6,308 nt of DNA from an uncultured Gammaproteobacteria bacterium (GTDB taxonomy: Bacteria; Pseudomonadota; Gammaproteobacteria; CAIUAS01): positions 1 through 6,308 of the forward strand of contig CAIUAS010000159.1 in NCBI GenBank assembly GCA_903897205.1, given 5' to 3'. The first letter of the stretch is position 1. Each line of letters starts with the position of its first letter. The position numbers and the translations under genes were made by a program. Under the pieces are notes generated by a model. It worked only from the letters and a program-made list of their open reading frames with translations. It searched no databases and was not told the origin of the DNA. Shown here piece by piece: positions 1 to 5,707 of this stretch.

Positions 1-373
1 TACTCGCCTCTTGAACTAAGAAAAACTTATATTTCCTCAGTAAAGGTAGATGCGTATAAATTGAATACATAAGAGTATTAAGTATTGTTCCAAGCATATT
101 AAAATCAAAATCAATAATTTTTTGTTTTTTATCTATAATAAATTTAATTAATAAAATAGTATCATTTATTGTTGGCCGTCGGCCTGTCATTCCTTTTGCT
201 ATCGTAAATTCCCTATTTCTCATAAACTCATTCACAAGCCTCAAATCAGCCTTAGTATATCCATTATGGATGGTTTCGGTAATTTTGCCGTTAATATCTA
301 TTTGATGAGAATAATAAATTTGAGAATTATTGTTAATATTGATATTATTTTTAGCGAAATTTGCTGACTTCAT
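1..373 (-). CDS. Unrecognised Asn/Ile/Lys-rich protein, 3' end cut off by window
   Basis: This frame starts at an ATG (complement of 371-373) and stays open for 124 codons to the window edge, so the C-terminus is missing. An AGGAG lies 6 nt upstream (complement of 380-384), which supports the start. The first 20 residues are strongly Asn-rich. A basic patch with GMTGRRP sits near residues 61-67 and is followed by a hydrophobic, Ile-rich stretch (about 72-81 and 87-106) that looks more like buried helices or strands than a clear membrane anchor. There is no signal peptide. I do not recognise the family. Codon use is much more AT-rich than in the integrase and DUF3987 genes, which suggests it belongs to the flanking genome or to a different accessory segment. 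An intact SD, ATG and long open frame in such AT-rich DNA make it probably a real gene. Confidence 0.6.
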   Translation of the reverse strand, partial: MKSANFAKNNININNNSQIYYSHQIDINGKITETIHNGYTKADLRLVNEFMRNREFTIAKGMTGRRPTINDTILLIKFIIDKKQKIIDFDFNMLGTILNTLMYSIYTHLPLLRKYKFFLVQEAS

Positions 374-995
374 TTGTAACTCCTTTAAATTAAGCAAAAT
401 TTGTTTTATCTTAAAAAAGATATTATTGATAAAGCTATAACAATAATACTATGAAGATTATCTAAAACTTAATAATAATTGTTGGTAAGTTTAAAGCGAT
501 CATATAACTTTTATTTGTTACTGTCATTAGTCACAAAAAATTAACATTATATCTGTTGCGATACTACAACTACAATACTACAGAAAGATCTTACTATATA
601 GCCTTACCCATCTTTTAACTTTTACATTCAGCAAAGGATATCTCCTTTATCTAGGGTTATCGCTAAACCAACCATCCTAAAATTTACTTTCATCTTTAGT
701 CCAGCAATTGAATTATGAGGATACGGCATATCGAAGCAAAGAGGAAAAAGATGCAAAAATAATAATGTTGTCAATATTATTATTTCATTCTAAATATTAA
801 TTTAATTTAGCTATAATTCATACTATACAGATAGTATGGCTCTTTTTTCTTTGTGATACCTTAATATTCTCATAGATATATTTATTTTCTATCACTTTAA
901 AGATTATCATCAAAATTTCGCAAATTTGAGCTTATGCTATTAGAAAAAGCGCAGAAAATCAGATATTACTAATTATTTTCGATCGTTAAAAAAGC
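374..995. other. AT-rich intergenic stretch without a convincing gene
   Basis: I see no supported gene here. The DNA is very AT-rich (20% GC over 781-840) and has several short perfect inverted repeats: 407-412 with 417-422 (loop AAAA), 633-638 with 643-648 (AAAGGA-TATC-TCCTTT), 757-766 with 776-785 (10-bp arms, 9-nt loop) and 819-826 with 831-838. The part near 374-500 must contain the promoter of the leftward gene, but I could not pick a convincing -35/-10 pair. A minus-strand frame is open from 789 to 628 (53 codons) but has no Shine-Dalgarno sequence and is not recognisable. Confidence 0.5.
819..848 (+). terminator. Candidate plus-strand terminator or operator palindrome
   Basis: CATACTAT (819-826) and ATAGTATG (831-838) form a perfect 8-bp stem with an ACAG loop. 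After a 4-nt gap come six T residues (843-848), the form of a weak intrinsic terminator reading rightward. However, a TATAAT sits immediately upstream at 812-817, so the same palindrome could instead be an operator just downstream of a -10 element. No good -35 is visible and no upstream plus-strand gene needs terminating, so the role is open. Confidence 0.35.
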
Positions 996-1260
996 TCATC
1001 TCCACAAGGCAAACACTGTTGCATACCCAGCCACCTTTATGCCATATGAATCAGCATATACTGATTGAGCCTTTTCAAATTCCGTTAGTATTTCCCACAA
1101 CTAACCCTGAGTATTCAGTATAGTTGATTGCGCGGCGGATTGGTTACCACCGTTTTGCCCCGTTTTGATCCTAAGTGATCATGGCTCGGACTAATCACGC
1201 CATTTTGTTGTAGCCTTCGTTTAGCATGGTTGCCTTCTCCTTTTGGTGATTATGCTAGTG
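996..1260 (-). pseudogene. GC-richer island, possible decayed mobile-element or gene remnant
   Basis: Composition jumps here: 1141-1200 is 50% GC by direct count, against 20% at 781-840. On the minus strand several short frames look protein-like but are broken. One is a 34-codon frame ending with TGA at 996-998 (contains EFEKAQSVYADSYGIKVAG) and closed upstream by an in-frame TAG at 1101-1103. Another is an AAGGAG-preceded ATG that opens only a 10-codon peptide. A third 44-codon frame across 1117-1251 contains GKTVVTNPPRNQ. No frame is intact, so I read this as a degraded gene or insertion-sequence end, not a working gene. The motif-like text around GATCAAAACGGGGC is reminiscent of insertion-sequence termini, but I cannot name a family. 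Confidence 0.3.
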
Positions 1261-1283
1261 ACAGAAGCTTATATTGGATGAGT

Positions 1284-1311
1284 AAAAAAGCATGTTGCCG
1301 TAACAGCATGC
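1284..1311 (-). terminator. Intrinsic terminator reading leftward
   Basis: On the minus strand, GCATGCTG (complement of 1304-1311) pairs with CAACATGC (complement of 1290-1297) around a TTACGG loop. That gives an 8-bp stem with one G-T pair, followed at once by six T residues (complement of 1284-1289). This is a good Rho-independent terminator. It lies about 430 bp past the integrase stop and behind another terminator at 1452-1477, so it may be a backup or may end a transcript arising in between. Confidence 0.6.
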
Positions 1312-1623
1312 ACGCCTATTTGATGATTGCTCTTTATCAATTAAAACAGTACAACTGCTTTAATTTTCAAAAGAGTGATAATTAATCAGTTTCACAAAAA
1401 CTGATCATGACATAAATAAAATGTTATTATTAATAAATAATAACGTCAGATAAAAAAAGCAGCACCATCCTGCTGCTGCTTGTACTGTAAACTAAAAGTT
1501 AGTTTACGTGCCATTTTCATAGTACTTGTGGCCTCATCCTGCAATTTTAAGTCGCGCAAGATATCGACTTTAATATTTATTGAATGTAACTCTCCTAATC
1601 ATAATTTTCAATAGCTGAAAATT
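1290..1623. repeat. Run of eight short inverted repeats (hairpin array)
   Basis: Eight separate inverted repeats occur in about 335 bp: 1290-1311 (8-bp arms), 1340-1364 (11 bp, one mismatch that is a G-T pair in minus-strand RNA), 1385-1405 (8 bp), 1423-1444 (9 bp, AT only), 1458-1477 (7 bp), 1487-1507 (9 bp, GTAAACTAA/TTAGTTTAC), 1549-1570 (6 bp) and 1603-1623 (8 bp). Loops are 3-10 nt. The stems do not share a sequence, only the layout. Two are ordinary terminators. The rest could be structure in the 3' trailer of the integrase transcript, recombinase arm or core sites near the element end, or partly chance given the AT bias. Confidence 0.5.
1452..1477 (-). terminator. Intrinsic terminator of the integrase transcript
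   Basis: On the minus strand AGCAGCA (complement of 1471-1477) and TGCTGCT (complement of 1458-1464) form a perfect 7-bp, GC-containing stem around a GGATGG loop, followed by a run of T residues (complement of 1452-1458, the first T being part of the stem). It is the first convincing leftward terminator downstream of the integrase stop, about 270 bp away, and probably ends the HTH-integrase mRNA. Confidence 0.7.
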
Positions 1624-1744
1624 GAGCGTTTTTTTATTATATATAAAAATAGCTAGCAATAAGAAAGAGTTAGATAATATTTTATAGCATTGTTTTAAGT
1701 TTTAATAAAAGCAATCTAATTGAGTTAAAATATTTTACTTATCG

Positions 1745-2635
1745 TTATCGCAAGTAAACTTCTGTAATGTCGGAGCGGAAATGACCTAATTCCTGGCTCA
1801 CAACTTCTAATGCAGCGTAGTAGAGAAACCCATGTTGTTGCAGCTCGTCCATCCGTGTTTGTGCATACGTGTGGCGCAATCCATGTGCACCATGTGACCA
1901 ATTTAATACTCGTTTGCTCGCGGCTGAAAAGCTGCTCGACCAATCTTTACCGCCGCCAATATTGTAGTGCTGGCGATATTTAATCGTGCGATCTAATTTG
2001 ATGAAGGGTTGGGCTAAGCGATGTTGTTCAAGTTGTTGCGCCAGCGCGTCAGGAATAAGCACCTCGCGTATTAAGCCGCCCTTGCCTATCACGGTATAAA
2101 CCTGTCCCGCTCTACCAGTAAAACGCAACGTTGACCATTGCCGATGGGTACTGGCTGATTGCTTATCGTTACATTGTAACGTTAATAATTCATGCGCACG
2201 CAAACCAGCTGCATACGCAATTTGGGTAGCCAACCGATGTTTAGGTGTTTGCGCTTTAATGATGTAATCGACTTGTGCCATTGTATAGGCGCGGCTCTTT
2301 AAGATTTGTGACAGTTCGGATTTAATAACCGGTAATGGCATACCTAAATGCATTTGTATCGCTTGCCGTTCTTGGTCTAAGGTTTTTTGTTTAACCAATT
2401 GACCGCGCGCTTCTAAATAGTGAATGGCAGTTTCTTTCGTTAATCGTTTCAGATCGCCTAATTTATTTTGTTGGATCCATTGCGTAATGCGGGTCAAGGC
2501 TTGGGTATAATTTCTTGCCGTTCCTAAGCTATGAATTTTTTGATCATGGCGTTGGGTGTGCCGTGCAATACCAACCCTCAAATTTTTCTTAATGGCATGT
2601 TCAGCCTGGGATTTAGCGCTGCGGAAGCTTGGCAT
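1745..2635 (-). CDS. Tyrosine recombinase / site-specific integrase
   Basis: This is a 296-residue tyrosine-family integrase that would cut and rejoin DNA at attachment sites to insert and excise the element. The N-terminal part (about 38-108) fits a helical core-binding domain and about 115-296 the catalytic domain. The catalytic set is visible and complete: R146 (in AAGLRAHELL), K185 (in VIGKGG), H251 and R254 (HGLRHTY), H285 (ELGH) and the nucleophile Y294, only two residues from the end. The early stop after the tyrosine is unusual but leaves the active site intact. AGGAG lies 6 nt before the ATG (complement of 2642-2646). The start overlaps the end of the small HTH gene by 23 bp, so the two are likely translationally coupled. 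Its position at one edge of the module is typical of element-encoded integrases. The family is certain; the target site is unknown. Confidence 0.93.
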   Translation of the reverse strand: MPSFRSAKSQAEHAIKKNLRVGIARHTQRHDQKIHSLGTARNYTQALTRITQWIQQNKLGDLKRLTKETAIHYLEARGQLVKQKTLDQERQAIQMHLGMPLPVIKSELSQILKSRAYTMAQVDYIIKAQTPKHRLATQIAYAAGLRAHELLTLQCNDKQSASTHRQWSTLRFTGRAGQVYTVIGKGGLIREVLIPDALAQQLEQHRLAQPFIKLDRTIKYRQHYNIGGGKDWSSSFSAASKRVLNWSHGAHGLRHTYAQTRMDELQQHGFLYYAALEVVSQELGHFRSDITEVYLR

Positions 2636-2882
2636 AGGGTTCTCCTGTTAGTTCGGGCAATTTGGCTAAATAACGAAGCACGGTAGTATGTGAAACTTTC
2701 ACGCGCTTACTACGCAACCAAGCCGCTAGCTCGTGAAAGCTTGCACCGTGTTTGCGTAAAGCCACTAACTCAGATCGATAACGCGCCAAGCGAGAACGAC
2801 GAAAAGAACGCCGACGCTTGGTAGCGCGTTGCTCGCGGATCTCGCTTAGTGCTTCTGGTGCATTAAAGTTATCTGTCGTCAT
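2613..2882 (-). CDS. Small basic helix-turn-helix protein, partner of the integrase
   Basis: This 89-residue protein has an acidic/polar first 20 residues, then a strongly basic stretch (TKRRRSFRRSRLARYR, about 21-36), then a predicted helix-turn-helix (about 46-73: GASFHELAAWLRSKR followed by VKVSHTTVLRYLAKL). The pattern resembles small DNA-binding proteins found on plasmids and integrative elements, where a RYRSEL...LR...GAS..ELA.WL motif precedes an HTH recognition helix. I do not know a gene name. AGGAG is 8 nt upstream of the ATG. The gene overlaps the integrase start by 23 bp, and a 48-bp hairpin lies just upstream in its leader, an obvious candidate binding site. Possible roles are recombination accessory factor, autoregulator of the int operon, or origin/transfer-site binder. 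The function is inferred from the fold and context only. Confidence 0.78.
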   Translation of the reverse strand: MTTDNFNAPEALSEIREQRATKRRRSFRRSRLARYRSELVALRKHGASFHELAAWLRSKRVKVSHTTVLRYLAKLPELTGEPYAKLPQR

Positions 2883-2909
2883 TGGTGCGTCTCCTTATGT
2901 TTTGGCTTA

Positions 2910-2957
2910 GCCCCGCTATGTCTCCACGCGCGTTTAGCGTGTGAGACATAGCGGGGC
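2910..2957. repeat. 48-bp GC-rich inverted repeat in leader of the HTH gene
   Basis: GCCCCGCTATGTCTC (2910-2924) and GAGACATAGCGGGGC (2943-2957) are perfect 15-bp arms. Inside them CACGC (2925-2929) pairs with GCGTG (2937-2941) with a single bulged T, leaving the loop GCGTTTA. It is far more stable than anything else in the window. It is not a standard terminator, since no T run follows on either strand. It ends 14 nt before the Shine-Dalgarno of the small HTH gene. It could be an operator, a cruciform or nick-site-type element, or an mRNA leader structure. Confidence 0.85.
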
Positions 2958-3008
2958 GATGGGCTGCAAAATCTTGCTTAAGATGTACAGGGCTTCTTGC
3001 TTTTTCTT

Positions 3009-3265
3009 AACCTTTCCAACCCCCAGAAAAAGAGAAATAAGAGAAATTTGTGGGCTGGCACTTCTTTCACATTTTTCTCTTTTTCTGGTAGTAATGAAGA
3101 AGGTTCATAAATTGGCAGAAGATTAGCTTTTGCATTCTGTAAATTTAAAAAATACGAACCTTCTACTATCAGAGCAGGAAAAGAGAAAAGAGTGAAAATT
3201 GTGATTGGGTTGCGGAAGTTACTTTTTTCTCTTATTTCTCTTTTTCTGGTGTATAAGAAGGTTCG
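3009..3265. repeat. Four alternating copies of a GAACCTTCT...CCAGAAAAAGAGAAA repeat
   Basis: Each unit has a box near GAACCTTCT, a 7-11 bp spacer and a purine-rich box near CCAGAAAAAGAGAAA. Unit 1 (plus, 3009-3046) and unit 4 (minus, 3226-3265) share a perfect 24-bp inverted repeat (3023-3046 with 3226-3249). Unit 2 (minus, 3074-3106) shares 15 bp of it (3074-3088). Unit 3 (plus, 3155-3192) is more diverged (GGAAAAGAGAAAAGAG), but its CGAACCTTCT matches unit 4 exactly. The order is plus, minus, plus, minus, so adjacent units can pair as 1-2 and 3-4, or nested as 2-3 and 1-4 around a centre near 3131-3136. Such iterated sites would suit binding by a replication protein. Unit 1 has only a partial first box (AACCTTT). 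Confidence 0.85.
3147..3265 (-). terminator. Possible long-stem terminator after the DUF3987 gene
   Basis: Reading leftward from the DUF3987 stop, unit 4 and unit 3 of the repeat array can pair through CGAACCTTCT/AGAAGGTTCG (complements of 3256-3265 and 3155-3164) and their purine/pyrimidine boxes. The stem base is followed by TATTTTTT (complement of 3147-3154). A big hairpin plus U-tract just past the stop would end the three-gene operon. The internal loop is long (over 30 nt) and the stem imperfect, so termination may be a secondary effect of the repeats. Confidence 0.4.
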
Positions 3266-3272
3266 AGGATTG

Positions 3273-4790
3273 TCAGGATGTTTCATTGACTGTTTTTCCT
3301 CTAAAAGCGTGTGGATGCACCCGATAGAGGGTAGTCGGTTTGCGCGTTGGCAACTTTTGAGGTGGACTAATCAGGTTACGATCTATCAGCAGCATCAGTG
3401 CTTTTAAAAGCCGTTCAGCCTTGCCAACTTTTTTATTCCGCATGGCTAATGCCATTTCAGATTTTGTAAAAGAGGATTTATTATTTGTTTTAATCCATTC
3501 AAATACTTCTTTCGCATCTTCCATATTTTGGTCAACGCCCATTAATCCATAAGCGGCAATAGCATGTTGAATCAGTACCTCTGCTATATCAATTGCATTA
3601 GCCATGGTCGCTTCAGAAATCATGAACTGATGTGATTCAGCTTGGGCAACATGTAACAGTCCGGCAATTCGTAAGGTATAGCCGCAAATCTTTCCACCCC
3701 AACCTTGGCACATGGAAAGTTGTCCCGCCGGTCTTAATTGCTGTTCAATGGCGGCTTGAAAAGTTTTCCAGGCACAATGGGCTTGAGGCATTAATGAGAG
3801 CGAATGTGGCTGCACTGATAGGTTGCTATACTCATTTAGCAAACGTTTAATTTTAGTCATGTAAGCGGTCTGCAGAGCCAGTGATACGGCTGGTTTATCA
3901 TGCGTGCGATAACCCAATTTGCTTTTAGGCAGCACATATAAAAACCGTTCTAACGCACCATTTCCTGCATAGGATTTTTTAATACCCATGTTACGGATTA
4001 CGGTAGGCTGTACCGTGAGTACAATGGTTAAATACGGTTTTAAATTAAAGCTCCTATCTTTACGTTGCACACGCATTTCACCACCATCAATTCCTTTTAA
4101 TAAAATATCGACATTGGCCGCACCATGACTGTAAAGACCGGCCAAGGTTTCTAAGATGCCGCCTTCATCTGAAAATAACCCAAAGCGGCCGCCTTGTTCA
4201 TACATACTCATGGCCAAAGACTCGGGGGTCGCATCATTAATAAATAGTTTTGGCAATACTGGCGGTTCTATTAAATTGGCTTCTTTGTCTGCAATTTCCT
4301 GAATGAGCTGTTTTTGTTCTTCCCGCTCTTTTATTTTCGCTAAACGTGCTCGTAAGGATTCAATAATTTTTTCTTCACTTTTGCGCTCAGAGCGTTGCCG
4401 TTTAATGCTTGCCTCTAGCAAGGCGGCTTGTTCTTGTTCCCATTCGATGAGAGGTTTGGTACAACTTCTTAGAACCAGGCTTTTGTTATTAGCCGGGGGT
4501 AACGCAATCAGCGTGTAAATATTTAAAGGCTCTTGCCAGCCTTCCATCGGACATACATAAAAATGTTTAGCAACTGCCGTTGAAATCACGCCTAATATTG
4601 TCATGACGGTTAAGGCTTCAGATGTTTCCGTAGCAGTGGCCAACGCATGAGCAAATTCACCTAATGCATCCGGCAACACACAAGCTGGAATATCCGATGT
4701 TTCAATTTCATCAAAATAGACAGGGTCTTCCCACGCATCAGGATGTTCCAAAGAAGGCAATTCAATAATTGAAGAGTTAGCCTGTAACAT
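3273..4790 (-). CDS. DUF3987 / YfjI-family ATPase-like replication protein
   Basis: With the preferred start this is a 505-residue DUF3987 protein, a family common on phage-related and integrative elements that often sits downstream of, or fused to, primase-type domains. In order: a first helical segment; a P-loop-like site PPANNKSLVLR at about 98-108, lacking the usual glycines; the family-typical KPLIEWEQEQ; a charged predicted coiled coil (about 117-173, RQRSERKSEEK, KIKEREEQKQ); INDATPESL; a Walker-B-like FSDEGGILETL (about 206-216); a strand TIVLTVQPTVI; and GALERFLYVLPKSKLGYR with a possible arginine finger. The C-terminal part has RIAGLLHVAQ and a winged-helix-like end (about 423-470). 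It lacks its own primase domain. ATG codons exist at 4794-4796 and 4788-4790. The AGGAG at 4799-4803 is only 2 nt from the first but 8 nt from the second, so I chose the second. The gene overlaps the preceding one by 14 bp. Helicase or replication-initiation activity is inferred. Confidence 0.88.
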   Translation of the reverse strand: MLQANSSIIELPSLEHPDAWEDPVYFDEIETSDIPACVLPDALGEFAHALATATETSEALTVMTILGVISTAVAKHFYVCPMEGWQEPLNIYTLIALPPANNKSLVLRSCTKPLIEWEQEQAALLEASIKRQRSERKSEEKIIESLRARLAKIKEREEQKQLIQEIADKEANLIEPPVLPKLFINDATPESLAMSMYEQGGRFGLFSDEGGILETLAGLYSHGAANVDILLKGIDGGEMRVQRKDRSFNLKPYLTIVLTVQPTVIRNMGIKKSYAGNGALERFLYVLPKSKLGYRTHDKPAVSLALQTAYMTKIKRLLNEYSNLSVQPHSLSLMPQAHCAWKTFQAAIEQQLRPAGQLSMCQGWGGKICGYTLRIAGLLHVAQAESHQFMISEATMANAIDIAEVLIQHAIAAYGLMGVDQNMEDAKEVFEWIKTNNKSSFTKSEMALAMRNKKVGKAERLLKALMLLIDRNLISPPQKLPTRKPTTLYRVHPHAFRGKTVNETS

Positions 4791-5184
4791 GCACATTTCT
4801 CCTAAGCAATTGATTGTTCAGCAACATCACAAACGTGGCAGTAGCGCCAGCCAGTTGAATGGCCCTTGCTAATTGCATGGCAGCGTTTAACTTTTTATTT
4901 TCCGCATAAAAAATCCAGATTTCACGTTGGTGACAAAAACTCAAATCGTAAGTTTTGTAGTAACCATCACACAATAAACAAACGCCATGAAAACGCTGCA
5001 AACACGCTACGCTGTTCCAATCCACCGCTATAAAAATAGGTGAGTTAAGCGGATAGCGTGCGAGTTTATAAAAATAGCGGGGTTTACGTTTCATGCCATC
5101 ATGACTAGAATAGTAATCGTGTTCTGTATTAATTCCCCTTGTGGTGCTGCTAACCACTTGGGAAATTGCATTGTTAATCTTCAT
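4777..5184 (-). CDS. Unassigned 135-residue protein, possible degenerate TOPRIM domain
   Basis: I do not recognise this protein with confidence. Residues about 48-120 show alternating hydrophobic strands and a helix: SPIFIAVDWNSVACLQ, then GVCLLCDG, then REIWIFYAEN, then an Ala-rich helix LNAAMQLARAIQLAGA and a strand TATFVMLL. This order is reminiscent of the TOPRIM fold of primases, but the catalytic Glu and the DxD are replaced or displaced (VDWN, AEN), so activity would be doubtful. An alternative is a small zinc site, as C69, C72, C84 and H85 are suitably arranged with C61 nearby. The start has a strong SD (AGGAGG, complement of 5189-5194). The gene begins 8 nt after the HTH gene stop and overlaps the DUF3987 gene, so all three form one translationally coupled operon. 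Primase-type genes commonly sit just upstream of DUF3987, which fits a replication accessory role. Confidence 0.7.
   Translation of the reverse strand: MKINNAISQVVSSTTRGINTEHDYYSSHDGMKRKPRYFYKLARYPLNSPIFIAVDWNSVACLQRFHGVCLLCDGYYKTYDLSFCHQREIWIFYAENKKLNAAMQLARAIQLAGATATFVMLLNNQLLRRNVHVTG
4799..4803 (-). promoter_or_regulatory. Ribosome binding site deciding the DUF3987 start
   Basis: The AGGAG on the minus strand is 8 nt from the ATG at 4788-4790, but only 2 nt from the in-frame ATG two codons earlier (4794-4796). Normal SD spacing favours the shorter form, which starts MLQ. The site lies within the coding sequence of the upstream gene, which favours translational coupling. Confidence 0.6.
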
Positions 5185-5192
5185 TTCCCCTC

Positions 5193-5522
5193 CTAACCTT
5201 GATTAATAATTTTAGGCATAGAACTGTTTTTTGCGGATGATGCATCCGCTTTAATAGTTTGGTTTTCTTTCATCAGTTGCGCTTGAGTCGTTGATTGTAC
5301 GGGCTGATGGTTGGCTAACCACGCGCGAACATCGGTTTTCCGATAACGAACTAAACGGCCGATTTTAATAAAGGGAATACCTGTGCCTGCCCACCGATCT
5401 CGCTCTATCGTCGCTAATGAACAATTGAGAAGCGCCGCTACTGTGTCCTGCGTAAACAGTGCCGTATCTGGCGCTTGCTCAAATTCATTAATAATATTTA
5501 AACGGGGTTTGTCGGTTTTCAT
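5193..5522 (-). CDS. AlpA/excisionase-type helix-turn-helix regulator
   Basis: This 109-residue protein has an MerR-like/excisionase HTH (HTH_17 type): F23-T24 opens the first helix, VAALLNCSLATIERDRW (about 28-44) is the helix-turn-helix, and GIPFIKIGRLVRYRKTDVRAWL (about 48-69) is the wing and closing helix. These are the hallmarks of AlpA and Xis proteins of prophages and integrative elements. The tail after residue 73 is polar and low-complexity. Such proteins either activate the integrase promoter or act as directionality factors by bending attachment-site DNA, and many repress their own operon. GGAG lies 8 nt before the ATG (complement of 5531-5534). It is the first gene of the operon with the 135-residue protein and the DUF3987 gene. 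Nearby palindromic and 10-bp-phased repeats upstream are candidate binding sites. Whether it is an activator, excisionase or both cannot be read from the sequence. Confidence 0.88.
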   Translation of the reverse strand: MKTDKPRLNIINEFEQAPDTALFTQDTVAALLNCSLATIERDRWAGTGIPFIKIGRLVRYRKTDVRAWLANHQPVQSTTQAQLMKENQTIKADASSAKNSSMPKIINQG

Positions 5523-5707
5523 AATAGTTACTCCATTGTAATAAAAGTAAATCCATTATGAACAAGAAAAATAAGATGTGTTGTAATTGAAATCCGCCGG
5601 TGACTATCAGTTGTTCTACAAAAACCTACAAAATGATGAATAGGAATTTTTCTTAAAAAACATCGCTAAAAATAGAGTTTTACTGTGTTTCAATAGCCCA
5701 GTGTAAA

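Larger units (their letters stand above)
2896..3272. other. Structured non-coding block between the two operons, candidate origin
   Basis: This gap of about 380 bp separates the end of the DUF3987 gene from the leader of the HTH-integrase operon. It contains the GC-rich hairpin at 2910-2957, an 8-bp direct repeat TCTTGCTT at 2972-2979 and 2995-3002, and four alternating repeat units at 3009-3265. The promoter of the HTH-integrase operon should lie here on the minus strand, but I found no convincing -35/-10 pair. Position beside a replication-type ATPase gene and the density of iterated inverted repeats make it the best place for a cis-acting replication or transfer site. That role is inference. 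Confidence 0.4.

Noticed and set aside
628..789. A 53-codon minus-strand open stretch ending GLAITLDKGDILC
   Set aside because: It has no ribosome binding site before its internal ATG and I recognise no family. It may be a gene scrap but cannot be supported.
1725..1943. A 72-codon minus-strand frame overlapping the integrase 3' end
   Set aside because: It is out of frame within the catalytic domain of a well-supported integrase and shows no family features of its own.
2941..3126. A 61-codon plus-strand open frame starting within the 48-bp hairpin
   Set aside because: It starts inside a hairpin arm, has no Shine-Dalgarno and encodes translated repeat sequence on the opposite strand.
3009..3265. 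CRISPR array
   Set aside because: The repeats alternate in orientation, vary in length and have no uniform spacers. No cas gene is present.
2978..3286. A 102-codon minus-strand open frame across the repeat array
   Set aside because: It is made almost entirely of the alternating repeats (KREIREK, EKEKNVKEV are translated repeat boxes), overlaps the end of the DUF3987 gene and has only a poorly spaced AGAGGA upstream.
5558..5590. A 10-codon plus-strand reading frame (MNKKNKMCCN) upstream of the AlpA-like gene
   Set aside because: It is too short, has no Shine-Dalgarno sequence and lies on the strand opposite the operon it would have to control.
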